Part shown: in pieces, positions 26,025 to 34,120 of the stretch | Layout: each line of letters starts with the position of its first letter | How positions within the stretch are numbered: position 1 is the first letter of the stretch | Assembly: GCF_002847505.1 (NCBI RefSeq) | Contig: NZ_MXAV01000034.1 | Location: 186,001 to 250,000, forward strand | DNA from: Acidithiobacillus marinus | Lineage (GTDB): Bacteria; Pseudomonadota; Gammaproteobacteria; Acidithiobacillales; Acidithiobacillaceae | Direction: 5' to 3' | DNA: 64,000 bases | Notes under the pieces: model-generated | Seen by the model: only the letters and a program-made list of their open reading frames with translations | Told to the model about the DNA's origin: nothing | Databases searched by the model: none | Program-made: the position numbers and the translations under genes

Positions 26025-26177
26025 TCAGGCAGCACGCGGTACCGCCAGATCCCGCAGGTCCTCGTTGTTCAGGAAGGCTTCGCGCAGTTCCTCATCGGAA
26101 ACATCGGCAAAGCAATAACCTTCTTCTTCCAGTTGGTAAACCAAAGCAATCATCGCGAATTCCTGTTCCATTTCCAT
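26025..26177 (-). CDS. Small conserved-looking acidic protein, 50 residues, unknown function
   Basis: Encodes a 50-residue acidic helical peptide beginning MEMEQEFAMIALVYQLEEE, with DVSDEELREAFLNNEDLRDL toward the end. I do not recognise the family. It is credible as a gene because it has its own sigma-70 promoter (TTGACA 26,238-26,233, 17-bp spacer, TATGTT 26,215-26,210 on the minus strand), a GGAGAAAGG ribosome-binding region just before the ATG and a strong terminator after it. An in-frame ATG two codons in (26,171) is an alternative start. Confidence 0.65.
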   Translation of the reverse strand: MEMEQEFAMIALVYQLEEEGYCFADVSDEELREAFLNNEDLRDLAVPRAA

Positions 26178-26209
26178 GACCTTTCTCCATCAGCAAATAA
26201 GGTACAACT

Positions 26210-26238
26210 AACATACATAGATATTATGGCTATGTCAA
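26210..26238 (-). promoter_or_regulatory. Sigma-70 promoter of the 50-residue gene
   Basis: On the minus strand, consensus TTGACA at 26,238-26,233, a 17-bp spacer and TATGTT at 26,215-26,210. Transcription would begin near 26,203, giving a leader of about 25 nt. Confidence 0.6.
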
Positions 26239-26261
26239 TATAATGAATATATAATATAGGA

Positions 26262-26457
26262 TAGCCGTGTCCGTGCTTGGGGGATGCTTTTTGCTCCAAC
26301 GGTCCTTGCCTGTTGTTCTATGACTCACCCCGCTGGCAGGCGAAAACTCGCCCTGCGGGCTCAGACAGTTCGCCTGCCGGGCGCGGGATTTCGCCAAGAA
26401 CAACAACGGCGCGGACCAAAGTCGCTGCAAAGCATTCCCCAAGCACGGACACAGCTA
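26262..26457. repeat. 196-bp MITE-like inverted-repeat element
   Basis: The two 29-bp ends (26,262-26,290 and 26,429-26,457) are inverted repeats matching at 27 of 29 positions. A weaker inner inverted match continues inward (around 26,296-26,319 and 26,398-26,421), and a perfect inner pair GGCAGGCGAA/TTCGCCTGCC occurs at 26,335-26,344 and 26,369-26,378. The whole element can fold as one long hairpin. It contains no credible gene. It ends 4 bp from the stop codon of the pseudouridine synthase gene, so it may also act as that gene's transcript end. Confidence 0.7.
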
Positions 26458-26461
26458 CCCT

Positions 26462-27256
26462 TCAGCCCTGCAAAAGTGCTTCCTCGTCTGGCTGTAACCA
26501 ACGCCACTGCCCACTGGCCAGATCGCCCAGGATCAGTTGACCCATGCTGACCCTGATCAGGCGCAGTACTTCCGCATCTACTGCTTGCAGGAGGCGCCGG
26601 ATCTGACGATTGCGACCCTCCGCAAGCATGAATTCAAGCCACTGGGTTTTGCCCCCGCAACGCAGTTCGCGAATCTGCATGGGCAGGCAGGGCCGGTCAT
26701 CGAGCACGCTGTGCCGGGCCATATGTTGCAGTATCTCCGGCGCAAGAGGTGGGCGGATCTGCACATGGTAAGTTTTGACCAGGTGTTGTTGCGGATCGAG
26801 AAGTTGCTGGGCCCAGGCTGGATCATTGCTGAACAAAAGCAAACCAGAACTGGCCTGATCCAGGCGACCTACGGGTGCGAGCCAGGGCTCGGCTGGCAGC
26901 AAGTTATAAACCGTGGGCCGGCCTTTTTCATCACTGCGGGTGCTGACCACTCCCCGTGGCTTATGCAGCATGAGCACCTGACGCTCGGGCTGCAGCAAGG
27001 GCTGCCCATCCACTGTAATCTGGGCATGCCTGGATGGAAAGCGAGCTTCTGGATCAAGTATTTTTTGTCCGTCGACCCCAACCCTGCCGGCGCGTATCCA
27101 GGCTGCGGCCACGGTCCTGGAGCACAGTCCGGCTTTGGACAAGAGGCGGGCCAGCCCATGATAGGGCTCTTCATGATTCCCCGGTTTGGTATCAGGAAGG
27201 CTTGGGTTAGGGGGCTGCTTTGGACTATGCTTAAGAGAGTATTTCATTTTTTTCAT
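26462..27256 (-). CDS. RsuA/RluB/RluE-family pseudouridine synthase
   Basis: 264 residues. Isomerises a uridine in ribosomal RNA. An N-terminal S4 RNA-binding domain (LARLLSKAGLCSRTVAAAWIRAGRVGVDGQ, about 35-90) precedes the catalytic domain. The catalytic aspartate is in GRLDQASSGLLLFSND, and KPRGVVSTRSDE and EGRNRQIRRLLQ are the other family motifs. These identify the RsuA family; whether it is RluB, RluE or RluF cannot be fixed by eye. The N-terminal ~30 residues are low-complexity and the start could be further in. It is divergent from the ferritin-like gene. Confidence 0.85.
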   Translation of the reverse strand: MKKMKYSLKHSPKQPPNPSLPDTKPGNHEEPYHGLARLLSKAGLCSRTVAAAWIRAGRVGVDGQKILDPEARFPSRHAQITVDGQPLLQPERQVLMLHKPRGVVSTRSDEKGRPTVYNLLPAEPWLAPVGRLDQASSGLLLFSNDPAWAQQLLDPQQHLVKTYHVQIRPPLAPEILQHMARHSVLDDRPCLPMQIRELRCGGKTQWLEFMLAEGRNRQIRRLLQAVDAEVLRLIRVSMGQLILGDLASGQWRWLQPDEEALLQG

Positions 27257-27273
27257 GCTGAAAGGATCTCAAG

Positions 27274-27585
27274 ATGGCACATGAAACAATGCACGAGTCT
27301 TTGGAGTCTTTGTCCAGTGATACCTTGGACATTCACCGGGCCATATCCTCCCTAATGGAGGAGTTTGAAGCCGTAGATTGGTACCAGCAGCGTGTTGACG
27401 CCTGCAAGGATCCCCACTTGAAACAGGTGCTGGAACACAATCGGGATGAAGAAATAGAGCATGCCGCCATGGTTCTGGAATGGTTGCGCCGGAAAATGCC
27501 GCGACTGGATAAGGAGCTGCGCGAGTACCTGTTTACCGAAGGCTCCATAACCGGGCACGAAGCCGAAGCCATGGGCCGGGAATAA
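27274..27585 (+). CDS. Encapsulated-ferritin-like (EncFtn) protein
   Basis: 103 residues. The two-helix ferritin-like sequence IHRAISSLMEEFEAVDWYQQ and LEHNRDEEIEHAAMVLEWLR closely matches encapsulated ferritins, with the iron-ligand glutamates (EEFEAVD, EEIEH) and histidine conserved. Such proteins form annular decamers with ferroxidase activity and normally deliver iron into an encapsulin shell. No encapsulin shell gene is in this window and the C-terminal tail (SITGHEAEAMGRE) is not a clear shell-targeting peptide, so it may work without a shell or the partner may be elsewhere. An AAGGA site precedes the ATG. Confidence 0.85.
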   Translation: MAHETMHESLESLSSDTLDIHRAISSLMEEFEAVDWYQQRVDACKDPHLKQVLEHNRDEEIEHAAMVLEWLRRKMPRLDKELREYLFTEGSITGHEAEAMGRE

Positions 27586-27595
27586 ATAGAGGTTT

Positions 27596-28753
27596 TCAGG
27601 GTAGGAAGCGAGCACATAGTTCATTATAAAAGTTGAGCCCTTGGGCGGTTGGCCGGATGGTTCCGGCTTCTTCTTGTATTAAGCCTTCGCGTCGGGCACG
27701 GCGGATTTGCGGCTCAATGAGCAGGTTGTCCAAGCCGGTTCGCTCGGTGAACAAATGGATGGGGAAACCCTCGGTCAGGCGCAGGACGTTGAGCATGAAC
27801 TCAAAGGGGCGTTCCTCTAGAGGAATGGGCGTGTACTCGCCTAGTGTTTCCCGTTCGCTGAGGGCATCGTTCATATAGCTTTCCGGGCGGCTGGGTTTCC
27901 GGCTACGCCAGATACCTTCGGCTTGGGTGATTTTGCCATGGGCGCCGGCGCCGATGCCCAAATAGTCACCATATAGCCAGTAATTGCGATTATGCTGACA
28001 TTGTTCTCCAGCACGGGCGTGGGCGGAAATTTCATAGCGCGGAAGTCCGTGGCTATCGAGGACGTCGCGCAGCTGGCTTTCCATGTCCGCTGCGGTATCT
28101 TCATCAGGCATCTGCGCTGGCGGATGGCTGGCAAAAGGTGTCCCCGTTTCCAGCGTCAGCTGATACAGGGACAGATGCGGGGGTTGAAATTGCAGAGCGG
28201 TGTGCAGGTCAGCGAGGGCTTCGTCCATACTTTGCCCGGGGAGGGCGAACATGAGGTCAAGGTTGAAGCTGGTAAATTGCGCTGCCATGGCCTTTTCTAT
28301 GGCGCGCTGCGCGGCGGCAGCATCGTGAATACGCCCGAGACGCTGCAAATGCGTATTGTTGAAAGACTGAATGCCCAGGGAAAGACGGGTCACTCCGGCT
28401 GCCCGAAAATCCCTGAAGGCGTCTGCTTCCACGGCGCCGGGATTGGCCTCTAGAGTGACTTCCATGGCTGACAAGGGTTGCAGACGGGCACGGATATCCG
28501 AAAGTAGCTGGTGGATGACTTCCGGTGGAAACAGGCTGGGGGTGCCCCCACCGATGAAAACGCTGTGCAGGCGCCGGCCCCAGATACGCGGGAGTTCCCG
28601 ATCCAGATCGGCAATCAGCGCCGCAGCGTAGCGTTCCGCAGGAATCTGTTCGGCCGCATGGGAATTGAAATCACAATAAGGACACTTGGCTTTACACCAA
28701 GGCAAATGCACATATAGTGAGAAGCTGGAAGATGGTTTCAGGCTGGGTTTCAT
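27596..28753 (-). CDS. hemW: Radical SAM protein HemW (heme chaperone, coproporphyrinogen III oxidase-like)
   Basis: 385 residues from the chosen ATG 28,753; an in-frame extension to 28,834 overlaps the divergent gene's leader and does not look like HemW. The radical SAM cluster motif CKAKCPYC lies near residue 21 preceded by SLYVHLPW, the family N-terminus. IGGGTPSLF and the GIQSFNN stretch also match. The family was annotated as oxygen-independent coproporphyrinogen oxidase, but HemW members act as heme-binding chaperones. It is often found beside rdgB in proteobacteria, which is encoded here 2 kb away. Confidence 0.9.
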   Translation of the reverse strand: MKPSLKPSSSFSLYVHLPWCKAKCPYCDFNSHAAEQIPAERYAAALIADLDRELPRIWGRRLHSVFIGGGTPSLFPPEVIHQLLSDIRARLQPLSAMEVTLEANPGAVEADAFRDFRAAGVTRLSLGIQSFNNTHLQRLGRIHDAAAAQRAIEKAMAAQFTSFNLDLMFALPGQSMDEALADLHTALQFQPPHLSLYQLTLETGTPFASHPPAQMPDEDTAADMESQLRDVLDSHGLPRYEISAHARAGEQCQHNRNYWLYGDYLGIGAGAHGKITQAEGIWRSRKPSRPESYMNDALSERETLGEYTPIPLEERPFEFMLNVLRLTEGFPIHLFTERTGLDNLLIEPQIRRARREGLIQEEAGTIRPTAQGLNFYNELCARFLP

Positions 28754-28775
28754 GGATACTCGTGAGAGGAACAGC

Positions 28776-29336
28776 ATGGCGACGGATACAGACACAATAC
28801 CTCTATTTTTACTCCGATCCGTACTTTTTCCCAAGGCCTTATTAGGGCTGAGGGTGTTTGAACCGCGTTATCTGGATATGGTCAGCAGCTCCCTGCGCAA
28901 TGACCGTGGGTTTGGTATTTGCCTGACCCATCCACGCGGCGATGGTCATGCCGAGCCTGAGCGAGTGGGGACCCTCGCGCGTATTGTCGATTGGGGCGGT
29001 GAGCCGGGCGTGCTGGAAATCCAGGTGGAAGGACAGCAACGCTTTACGATTCAGGATTGGCATTATGCGGGTGCTTTGGCCATGGCTTCGGTCCATTACT
29101 GGGAGGAAGAGCCCGTCGTTCCCATGCGGCGCGAAGATGACCTGCTCCGCGCCATCCTCAAAGAATTGCTGGGCGAGGCGGCGGCAAGAGACCTGGATGC
29201 CAGTACGGCAGGGATGATACTTGCCCAGGCGCTACCGGCTTCTCCTGAAGAAAAGCAGGCGCTGCTGGTGCTTCAGGACCCCCTCGAACGCTTGCGACGT
29301 ATCCACGACCTGCTCAATCAACGCGGCGGGGCCTAG
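28776..29336 (+). CDS. Lon N-terminal-domain (LON substrate-binding) protein
   Basis: 186 residues corresponding to a free-standing LON/PUA-like domain without protease or ATPase. IPLFLLRSVLFPKALLGLRVFEPRYLDM is the typical N-terminal strand-helix segment and GTLARIVDW follows. GAGAGGA at 28,764-28,770 selects ATG 28,776 over upstream in-frame codons. Its stop overlaps that of the convergent cNMP-binding gene by 4 bp. The function of stand-alone LON-domain proteins is poorly known. Confidence 0.83.
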   Translation: MATDTDTIPLFLLRSVLFPKALLGLRVFEPRYLDMVSSSLRNDRGFGICLTHPRGDGHAEPERVGTLARIVDWGGEPGVLEIQVEGQQRFTIQDWHYAGALAMASVHYWEEEPVVPMRREDDLLRAILKELLGEAAARDLDASTAGMILAQALPASPEEKQALLVLQDPLERLRRIHDLLNQRGGA

Positions 29337-29827
29337 TGCTTGCCTTTTCCGTAAATATAGGTGGAAAAATCCGTATAGTTTTGGGAAAGATTGCGGAATA
29401 AATGGTCGAGACTGATGATGGCCTGTTCCAGAATGTTCACCGTAATATAGGGTTTCTCGACCTTGAGGCGTTGATAGCGGGCACGGGTCAGGACCAATAC
29501 CTGGGTGTCATCGCTTTTGGCGAGAATGCGGGCACTGCGCGGTTGCCGATCAAAAAAAGACATTTCTCCGGCCATTTCGCCGTCCTTCACCCGTACCACT
29601 TCCATTTCGTCGCCATCCGCCGTGTGATGAATGATGGCCATTTCGCCTTTCACACAAAAAAACAGGGCTTCACCGAGTGTGCCCCACTCGGCAATGACCT
29701 GATCAGCATGGAACTGGGCATGGGTCACATATTCCGCCAGGGTCTGGATTTCGGCAATGGTCAATGACTGAGCGAGATGGTGTTGCTTCAGAAATTGGGT
29801 GATTTCGACATGGGCGACAGTAGACAT
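29333..29827 (-). CDS. Cyclic-nucleotide-binding-domain (Crp/cNMP-fold) protein without DNA-binding domain
   Basis: 164 residues. Residues about 15-135 form a cNMP-binding fold, with the phosphate-binding-cassette-like stretch GEMSFFDRQPRSARILA. The protein ends with a short helical tail and has no helix-turn-helix, so it is not a Crp/Fnr regulator. It may be a stand-alone ligand sensor. AGGA in GAGGATAACCTC precedes the ATG. Confidence 0.8.
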   Translation of the reverse strand: MSTVAHVEITQFLKQHHLAQSLTIAEIQTLAEYVTHAQFHADQVIAEWGTLGEALFFCVKGEMAIIHHTADGDEMEVVRVKDGEMAGEMSFFDRQPRSARILAKSDDTQVLVLTRARYQRLKVEKPYITVNILEQAIISLDHLFRNLSQNYTDFSTYIYGKGKH

Positions 29828-29929
29828 GAGGTTATCCTCGTTTCTGGGGGATTGAGCTCATTATAGGGGTTTATGATGCGGGAAGGACAGGGCTACAATG
29901 CACCTCCCGCCATCAGATGAGTACTGAAA

Positions 29930-30658
29930 ATGAGTCGACCCAGTGGAAGAACAGCAGACGCCTTGCGTCCTATCGCCATTACCCGCAATTTCACCAAACA
30001 TGCCGAAGGCTCGGTATTGATGGCCTGTGGAGATACCAAGGTCTTATGCACAGCCAGCATTGAGGAAAAAGTGCCGCCTTTTTTGCGGGGCGCCGGGCAG
30101 GGCTGGGTTACCGCAGAGTACAGTATGTTGCCCCGGGCCACTCAGGACCGGATGCAGCGGGAATCAGCCAAAGGTAAAATCTCTGGACGCACCCACGAAA
30201 TTCAACGCCTGATTGGTCGGAGTCTGCGCGCAGCCGTTGATTTGCAGGCTTTGGGCGAGCGCACCATCTGGGTGGATTGTGATGTGCTGCAGGCGGATGG
30301 CGGCACCCGGACGACAAGCATCACTGGTGCCTGCCTGGCGGTGGCTGATGCCCTGCAGACCCTGCGCCGCAATGGCAAAGTCCAGGTGAATCCCATGCGG
30401 GACTGGGTGGCTGCTATATCAGTGGGCATGTTTCAGGGGCAAGCTGTTCTGGATCTGGATTATGCCGAAGACAGCCACGCCGAAGTGGACATGAATGTAG
30501 TGATGACCGGCACCGGCGCTTTTGTGGAAGTCCAGGGAACGGCCGAAGGCGCGGTGTTCAGCGACGCAGAGATGACGCAGATGCTGGCCCTGGCGCGTCA
30601 GGGCATTCGTGACCTGGTCGCCCGCCAGCGTCAGGAAATTCCTGAGGCCGTGCCGTGA
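29930..30658 (+). CDS. rph: Ribonuclease PH
   Basis: 242 residues, the full length of RNase PH. Removes nucleotides from the 3' end of tRNA precursors by phosphorolysis. Characteristic stretches are [48 protein letters not shown] and [19 protein letters not shown]-like [13 protein letters not shown]. Its stop overlaps the rdgB start as GTGA, a common rph-rdgB arrangement. Confidence 0.96.
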   Translation: MSRPSGRTADALRPIAITRNFTKHAEGSVLMACGDTKVLCTASIEEKVPPFLRGAGQGWVTAEYSMLPRATQDRMQRESAKGKISGRTHEIQRLIGRSLRAAVDLQALGERTIWVDCDVLQADGGTRTTSITGACLAVADALQTLRRNGKVQVNPMRDWVAAISVGMFQGQAVLDLDYAEDSHAEVDMNVVMTGTGAFVEVQGTAEGAVFSDAEMTQMLALARQGIRDLVARQRQEIPEAVP

Positions 30659-31278
30659 AAGCGCTGCTGCTGGCGACTGGTAATGCCGGTAAAATCCGCG
30701 AGCTCCAGAGCTTGCTCAGTCCGCGTGGCTATCAGGTACATGCTCAGAATGATCTGGGCATTGCCGGAGTGGCCGAAACCGGCCGCACTTTTGTGGAAAA
30801 TGCTTTGCTCAAGGCTCGCCATGGCGCGGCTTTGTCAGGAATGGCGGCCCTTGCCGAAGATTCCGGGCTCTGTGTTCCCGCCTTACAGGGGGCGCCAGGG
30901 CTGTTCTCGGCGCGCTATGCTGGGGAAGGAGCCAGCGATGCCGAAAATAACCAGCATTTGCTTCAACAGATGCAGGAGTTACAGGACACAGAGCGCGGTG
31001 CCTATTATGTGGCCTGCATGGTTTTGCTAGAGTCGGCAGAGGATCCTGCGCCTATTGTGGTCCAGGGATTCTGGTCGGGTGCCATTGCGACGATCCCACA
31101 GGGGGAAGGGGGGTTCGGATACGACCCGCTTTTTTGGCCGTCTGGTAGCACCAGGAGTGCGGCACAGTGGACCCTGGCCGAAAAAAATCGGGTGAGTCAC
31201 CGGGCTCGGGCACTGGAAAGATTGTTGACACTCTTGGCGGAGCGTCAAGTACCCCAACCGCTGTCCGAAAGCGATTGA
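30655..31278 (+). CDS. rdgB: XTP/dITP diphosphatase (non-canonical purine NTP pyrophosphatase)
   Basis: 207 residues. Hydrolyses dITP, dXTP and related nucleotides to protect [20 protein letters not shown] at the N-terminus, [36 protein letters not shown] and the FGYDPLFW segment are all Ham1/RdgB signatures. The start is GTG overlapping the rph stop. Its last 34 bp overlap the 3' end of the convergent sigma-factor gene. Confidence 0.95.
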   Translation: MKALLLATGNAGKIRELQSLLSPRGYQVHAQNDLGIAGVAETGRTFVENALLKARHGAALSGMAALAEDSGLCVPALQGAPGLFSARYAGEGASDAENNQHLLQQMQELQDTERGAYYVACMVLLESAEDPAPIVVQGFWSGAIATIPQGEGGFGYDPLFWPSGSTRSAAQWTLAEKNRVSHRARALERLLTLLAERQVPQPLSESD

Positions 31279-32102
31279 CGCAGCCGGGTCAGCGCCCGCA
31301 CCTGTAATTGTCGCACCGCCTCGCGGCTGACGCCCATGCGTTCGGCCACGGCTTCCAGAGTCATGGGCGCATCTCCATGCATGCCGTAGCGAAAAATCAT
31401 GACCTCCCGCTGTTTTTCATTGAGCTCGGCCAGATGTTCGCGAAGTGCCTTGCAGATGGACTCGCGATCGTAATCCATGTCCGGACTGGCAGTATCGCCC
31501 GGAACCTGCTCCACACGGCTCGGCCCATCCGCAAATTCTTCATCCAGGGAGCAGACGCGAATATCGGCAAAATCCAGAGCGCGCATGGTACTTTCGCGGA
31601 CCCCCAGGGCTTCACGACGTTGCTCGCGGCGAGTATCTTCATTGTGTGCACTTTCGTCTTCAGCTCGCTGCAAATAGGCATGCAGGGATTTGGCCAGGTA
31701 ATCGGGTAGACGAATAAAGCGTGAGCGGATCAGGGCCCGTTGCATAGCTTCGCGAATCCACCAGGTGGCGTAACTGGAGAAGCGCGTGCCCAGGCCTTCG
31801 CGGAAGCGATCAGCAGCACGCAACAAGCCCATGTAGCCTTCCTGCAGGAGATCCTCCTGGCTGAGTCCCTTGTTGCGATAAGAGCGAGCTACGGCTCTAA
31901 CCAGTGGCATATGGGCAGAAATGAGCGTAGCTCTAGCGCTTTCGTCGCCTTGACGAAGGCGGCGGATGAGTTGTAATTCCTGATCCAGAGTAAGAAAGGG
32001 GCTGCTGGTCTCAACTTCCATGAAATCCGCGAGCGGGGGTGGGTCGATGGCTGGCGGAACATCAGGTAAGGCTTCGTTCAATTCTCTCGCTTCCGTTCGC
32101 AT
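31245..32102 (-). CDS. Sigma-70-family RNA polymerase sigma factor (RpoH/RpoS-like)
   Basis: 285 residues. Region 1.2-2 is present (LISAHMPLVRAVARSYRNKGLSQEDLLQEGYMGLLRAADRF, with region 2.3-2.4 YATWWIREAMQRALIRSRFIRLP), followed by region 3 and a C-terminal region 4 with a helix-turn-helix (LEAVAERMGVSREAVRQLQVRAL). There is no region 1.1 and no non-conserved insertion, so it is an alternative factor. Length suggests RpoH, but the RpoH-box and RpoS identity cannot be decided by eye. It is convergent with rdgB and overlaps it by 34 bp. GGGGA precedes the ATG. Confidence 0.85.
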   Translation of the reverse strand: MRTEARELNEALPDVPPAIDPPPLADFMEVETSSPFLTLDQELQLIRRLRQGDESARATLISAHMPLVRAVARSYRNKGLSQEDLLQEGYMGLLRAADRFREGLGTRFSSYATWWIREAMQRALIRSRFIRLPDYLAKSLHAYLQRAEDESAHNEDTRREQRREALGVRESTMRALDFADIRVCSLDEEFADGPSRVEQVPGDTASPDMDYDRESICKALREHLAELNEKQREVMIFRYGMHGDAPMTLEAVAERMGVSREAVRQLQVRALTRLRQSLSDSGWGT

Positions 32103-32181
32103 GGGCTTCCCCTGTGATTTTTAAAGACCACAATCACTCTAACATTGTAATCTAATATTCTATATATAAAAGCATTTTTAA

Positions 32182-32190
32182 TATTTCATA
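32182..32190. repeat. Left target-site duplication of the IS4-like element
   Basis: TATTTCATA, repeated at 33,729-33,737 on the other side of the element. Confidence 0.7.
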
Positions 32191-32209
32191 CTGAAGATTA
32201 GACATTCAG

Positions 32210-32230
32210 CCCGGCTCCGCCGGGTTTTTT
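32210..32230 (+). terminator. Rho-independent terminator in the left end of the IS
   Basis: Stem CCCGGC (32,210-32,215) with GCCGGG (32,219-32,224), 3-nt loop, then six T. It faces inward and would stop transcription entering the element from the left. Confidence 0.8.
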
Positions 32231-32278
32231 ATCGCCTTTCTTTCGGCGAAAGTGCTTGACACGGTGATGGGGCCGTGC

Positions 32279-32330
32279 GGCCGACCCTTGTAAAAAAGGG
32301 TCGGCCAATGAGAAGCGTTTTAGGCTTCTC
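32279..32330 (+). promoter_or_regulatory. Two strong hairpins in the transposase leader
   Basis: An 11-bp perfect stem (32,279-32,289 with 32,296-32,306) is followed by a 7-bp stem GAGAAGC/GCTTCTC (32,310-32,316 with 32,324-32,330), ending 12 nt before the transposase ATG. Read-through RNA would fold here and could limit translation, a known way for IS elements to avoid activation by outside promoters. Confidence 0.55.
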
Positions 32331-32342
32331 GGAATCACACCC

Positions 32343-33650
32343 ATGCCCTTTCATCGTCTCGTTTCCCTCCGCCTGTCGGAGTGGATTTCCTACTTTCTGA
32401 CGGTCGTGCCGCCCCGCTCGCGGCGCAGCTTCCTCGAACTGCTCTGTGGCTGCCTGATCTCGCCCGAAGGCTGGGTCACCCGCGCCCTCAGTAGCATCTC
32501 CCTCCGCTGCCACTGGACCACCTATTACAAACTCCTGGAGCGCGAGTCCTTGCGCACCCAGGCGTTGGCCATAGCCCAGGTACGCTGGCTTCTGCAGTCC
32601 TTGCCCAAGCTCCTGATCGTCGATCTCGTCATCGACGATACCCTGGTCCTGCGACACTCTACCAAAGCCCCAGGTGCGGCCCTCCGCTTCGATCACAGCC
32701 ATAAACACAATCGCCCCAGTTATGTCCTCGCCCAGAATTGGGTGGGCCTGGCGTTGACCCTCCGTACCCGATCCGGCAAAGCCATTTCCTTTCCCATCCG
32801 CTTGCGCTTGGTACCGAGCACCGGCAACACCCACAAGCTGAAAATTGCCGGGGCGTTGCTGCGCGCTTTTCTGCCCCATATCCCAGTACCCGTCCGTCTG
32901 CTCACCGATGCCTGGTTCATGCGGCGGCGCCTGCTCTTGCCCCTGTTGCGTCAGCACGGCCAGTTTATCGGCCAGGTGCGCAAAGATACCGTGCTGCTCC
33001 AGGACCCGCCGCCGAAAACATCCAAACGCGGACGTCCCCGGATATATGGAGACAAGTACACCCCGGAAGAGATGGCCGCACTGCCCACCGAAACCGTCTC
33101 TCTGCATATCTATGGGAAATGGCAGAAGGTCCGTCTCCAATCCATCGTCGCCAATGCACGATTCCTGAAAGGCCATCCGGTCCGGGCTGTCTGGAGTGCA
33201 ATCTACGACGAAAAGCATCGTCGATGGTCTCCCACCCGCCTCTATCTCGCTTCCGAGACCCACTTGACCGCCAGCGAAATTGTCTCCCTCTACAGCAACC
33301 GCTGGCAGATCGAACCGATCTTCCATAACCTCAAACGCTGGTGGGGCATCAATAATCTCTGGCAGCAAAAACGCACCGTTTTGGAACGCTGGATGCAAAT
33401 CCGCTGCATCGCCTGGTCCATGGTGCAGCTCCTCGCCGAAACCCTAGCTGAGGACTTCCCCATGACCGACATAGCGCCCTGGCGTGTCGCCACCCCCGTT
33501 ACCGCAGGACTCATGGCCCAATGGCTCCATCTGCAATTTCTGCGGGTTCCCTTCTGGAAGGGTTTCGACCCGAAGTCCGGGAAATTCCAGTGCCCAGCAC
33601 CCGCCTTTTGGGCCGACGCCGATGACCCACCCCGCAAAAAGGCCGCCTGA
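32343..33650 (+). CDS. DDE transposase, IS4 superfamily (IS701-like)
   Basis: 435 residues and intact. A DDE catalytic triad can be proposed: Asp in VIDDTLVLRHS (near residue 101), Asp in LLTDAWFMRRR (near residue 190) and Glu in SNRWQIEPIFHNLKRWWG (near residue 325), the last resembling the YREK signature of IS4-type enzymes. Codon use and GC content resemble the host. Assignment within the IS4/IS701 group is by motif only. Confidence 0.85.
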   Translation: MPFHRLVSLRLSEWISYFLTVVPPRSRRSFLELLCGCLISPEGWVTRALSSISLRCHWTTYYKLLERESLRTQALAIAQVRWLLQSLPKLLIVDLVIDDTLVLRHSTKAPGAALRFDHSHKHNRPSYVLAQNWVGLALTLRTRSGKAISFPIRLRLVPSTGNTHKLKIAGALLRAFLPHIPVPVRLLTDAWFMRRRLLLPLLRQHGQFIGQVRKDTVLLQDPPPKTSKRGRPRIYGDKYTPEEMAALPTETVSLHIYGKWQKVRLQSIVANARFLKGHPVRAVWSAIYDEKHRRWSPTRLYLASETHLTASEIVSLYSNRWQIEPIFHNLKRWWGINNLWQQKRTVLERWMQIRCIAWSMVQLLAETLAEDFPMTDIAPWRVATPVTAGLMAQWLHLQFLRVPFWKGFDPKSGKFQCPAPAFWADADDPPRKKAA

Positions 33651-33823
33651 CTCACTTCTGACCCAAATTTACCGAGCCATAACGCCACCCAGAGGGGCTG
33701 GCGAGGAGGCTGTATGTCTAACGTACATTATTTCATATATTAGCATTCTTTTTGATCGCCCTGTCAAGCACATGCAACGCTTGTTTTGCGCTTTTTACAA
33801 CGTCAGCAACGATAGAGATTTTT

Positions 33824-33852
33824 TTGACTCGCGCGATTGATCTGCCTATACT
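33824..33852 (+). promoter_or_regulatory. Sigma-70 promoter of the rpsU-yqeY-mutS2-dnaG-rpoD operon
   Basis: TTGACT (33,824-33,829), a 17-bp spacer and TATACT (33,847-33,852). Start of transcription would be near 33,859, about 45 nt before the rpsU ATG. Confidence 0.75.
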
Positions 33853-33902
33853 CTGCCCCTTTCTTGCTAAGCATTTATTTTTGATGAGGTCTGAAACCTT
33901 CT

Positions 33903-34118
33903 ATGCCAACTGTTCGTGTTAAAGAAAATGAACCTTTCGAAGTGGCGCTGCGGCGCTTCAAACGCTCCTGTGAAAAGGCCGGAGTCCTGACGGAAGTGCG
34001 TCGTCGTGAGTTTTATGAAAAGCCCACGGAAGAACGCAAGCGCAAGGCTGCTGCAGCCCGCAAGCGCGCTTTGAAGCGGATGCGGCGTCAGTCCATGCGT
34101 CTGGTGCGGATGTACTGA
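33903..34118 (+). CDS. rpsU: 30S ribosomal protein S21
   Basis: 71 residues, the usual length, very basic. [26 protein letters not shown] and [15 protein letters not shown] are the standard S21 sequence. First gene of the macromolecular-synthesis operon; S21 helps mRNA selection during initiation. The IS element lies 165 bp upstream but leaves the promoter intact. Confidence 0.97.
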   Translation: MPTVRVKENEPFEVALRRFKRSCEKAGVLTEVRRREFYEKPTEERKRKAAAARKRALKRMRRQSMRLVRMY

Positions 34119-34120
34119 TC

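Larger units (their letters stand above)
32191..33728 (+). mobile_element. Complete IS4-like insertion sequence, about 1.54 kb
   Basis: Inverted ends TTAGACATTCAGCC (32,198-32,211) and its complement with one mismatch (33,708-33,721) lie just inside a 9-bp direct repeat TATTTCATA (32,182-32,190 and 33,729-33,737). The exact tip of each end (7 bp outside the clear repeat) is uncertain. Inside are a terminator facing right, two leader hairpins and one intact transposase. It is inserted in the AT-rich gap between the sigma-factor gene and rpsU and interrupts no gene. Confidence 0.75.

Noticed and set aside
32229-33398. Long frame opposite the IS4-like transposase
   Set aside because: Antisense shadow of an intact transposase.
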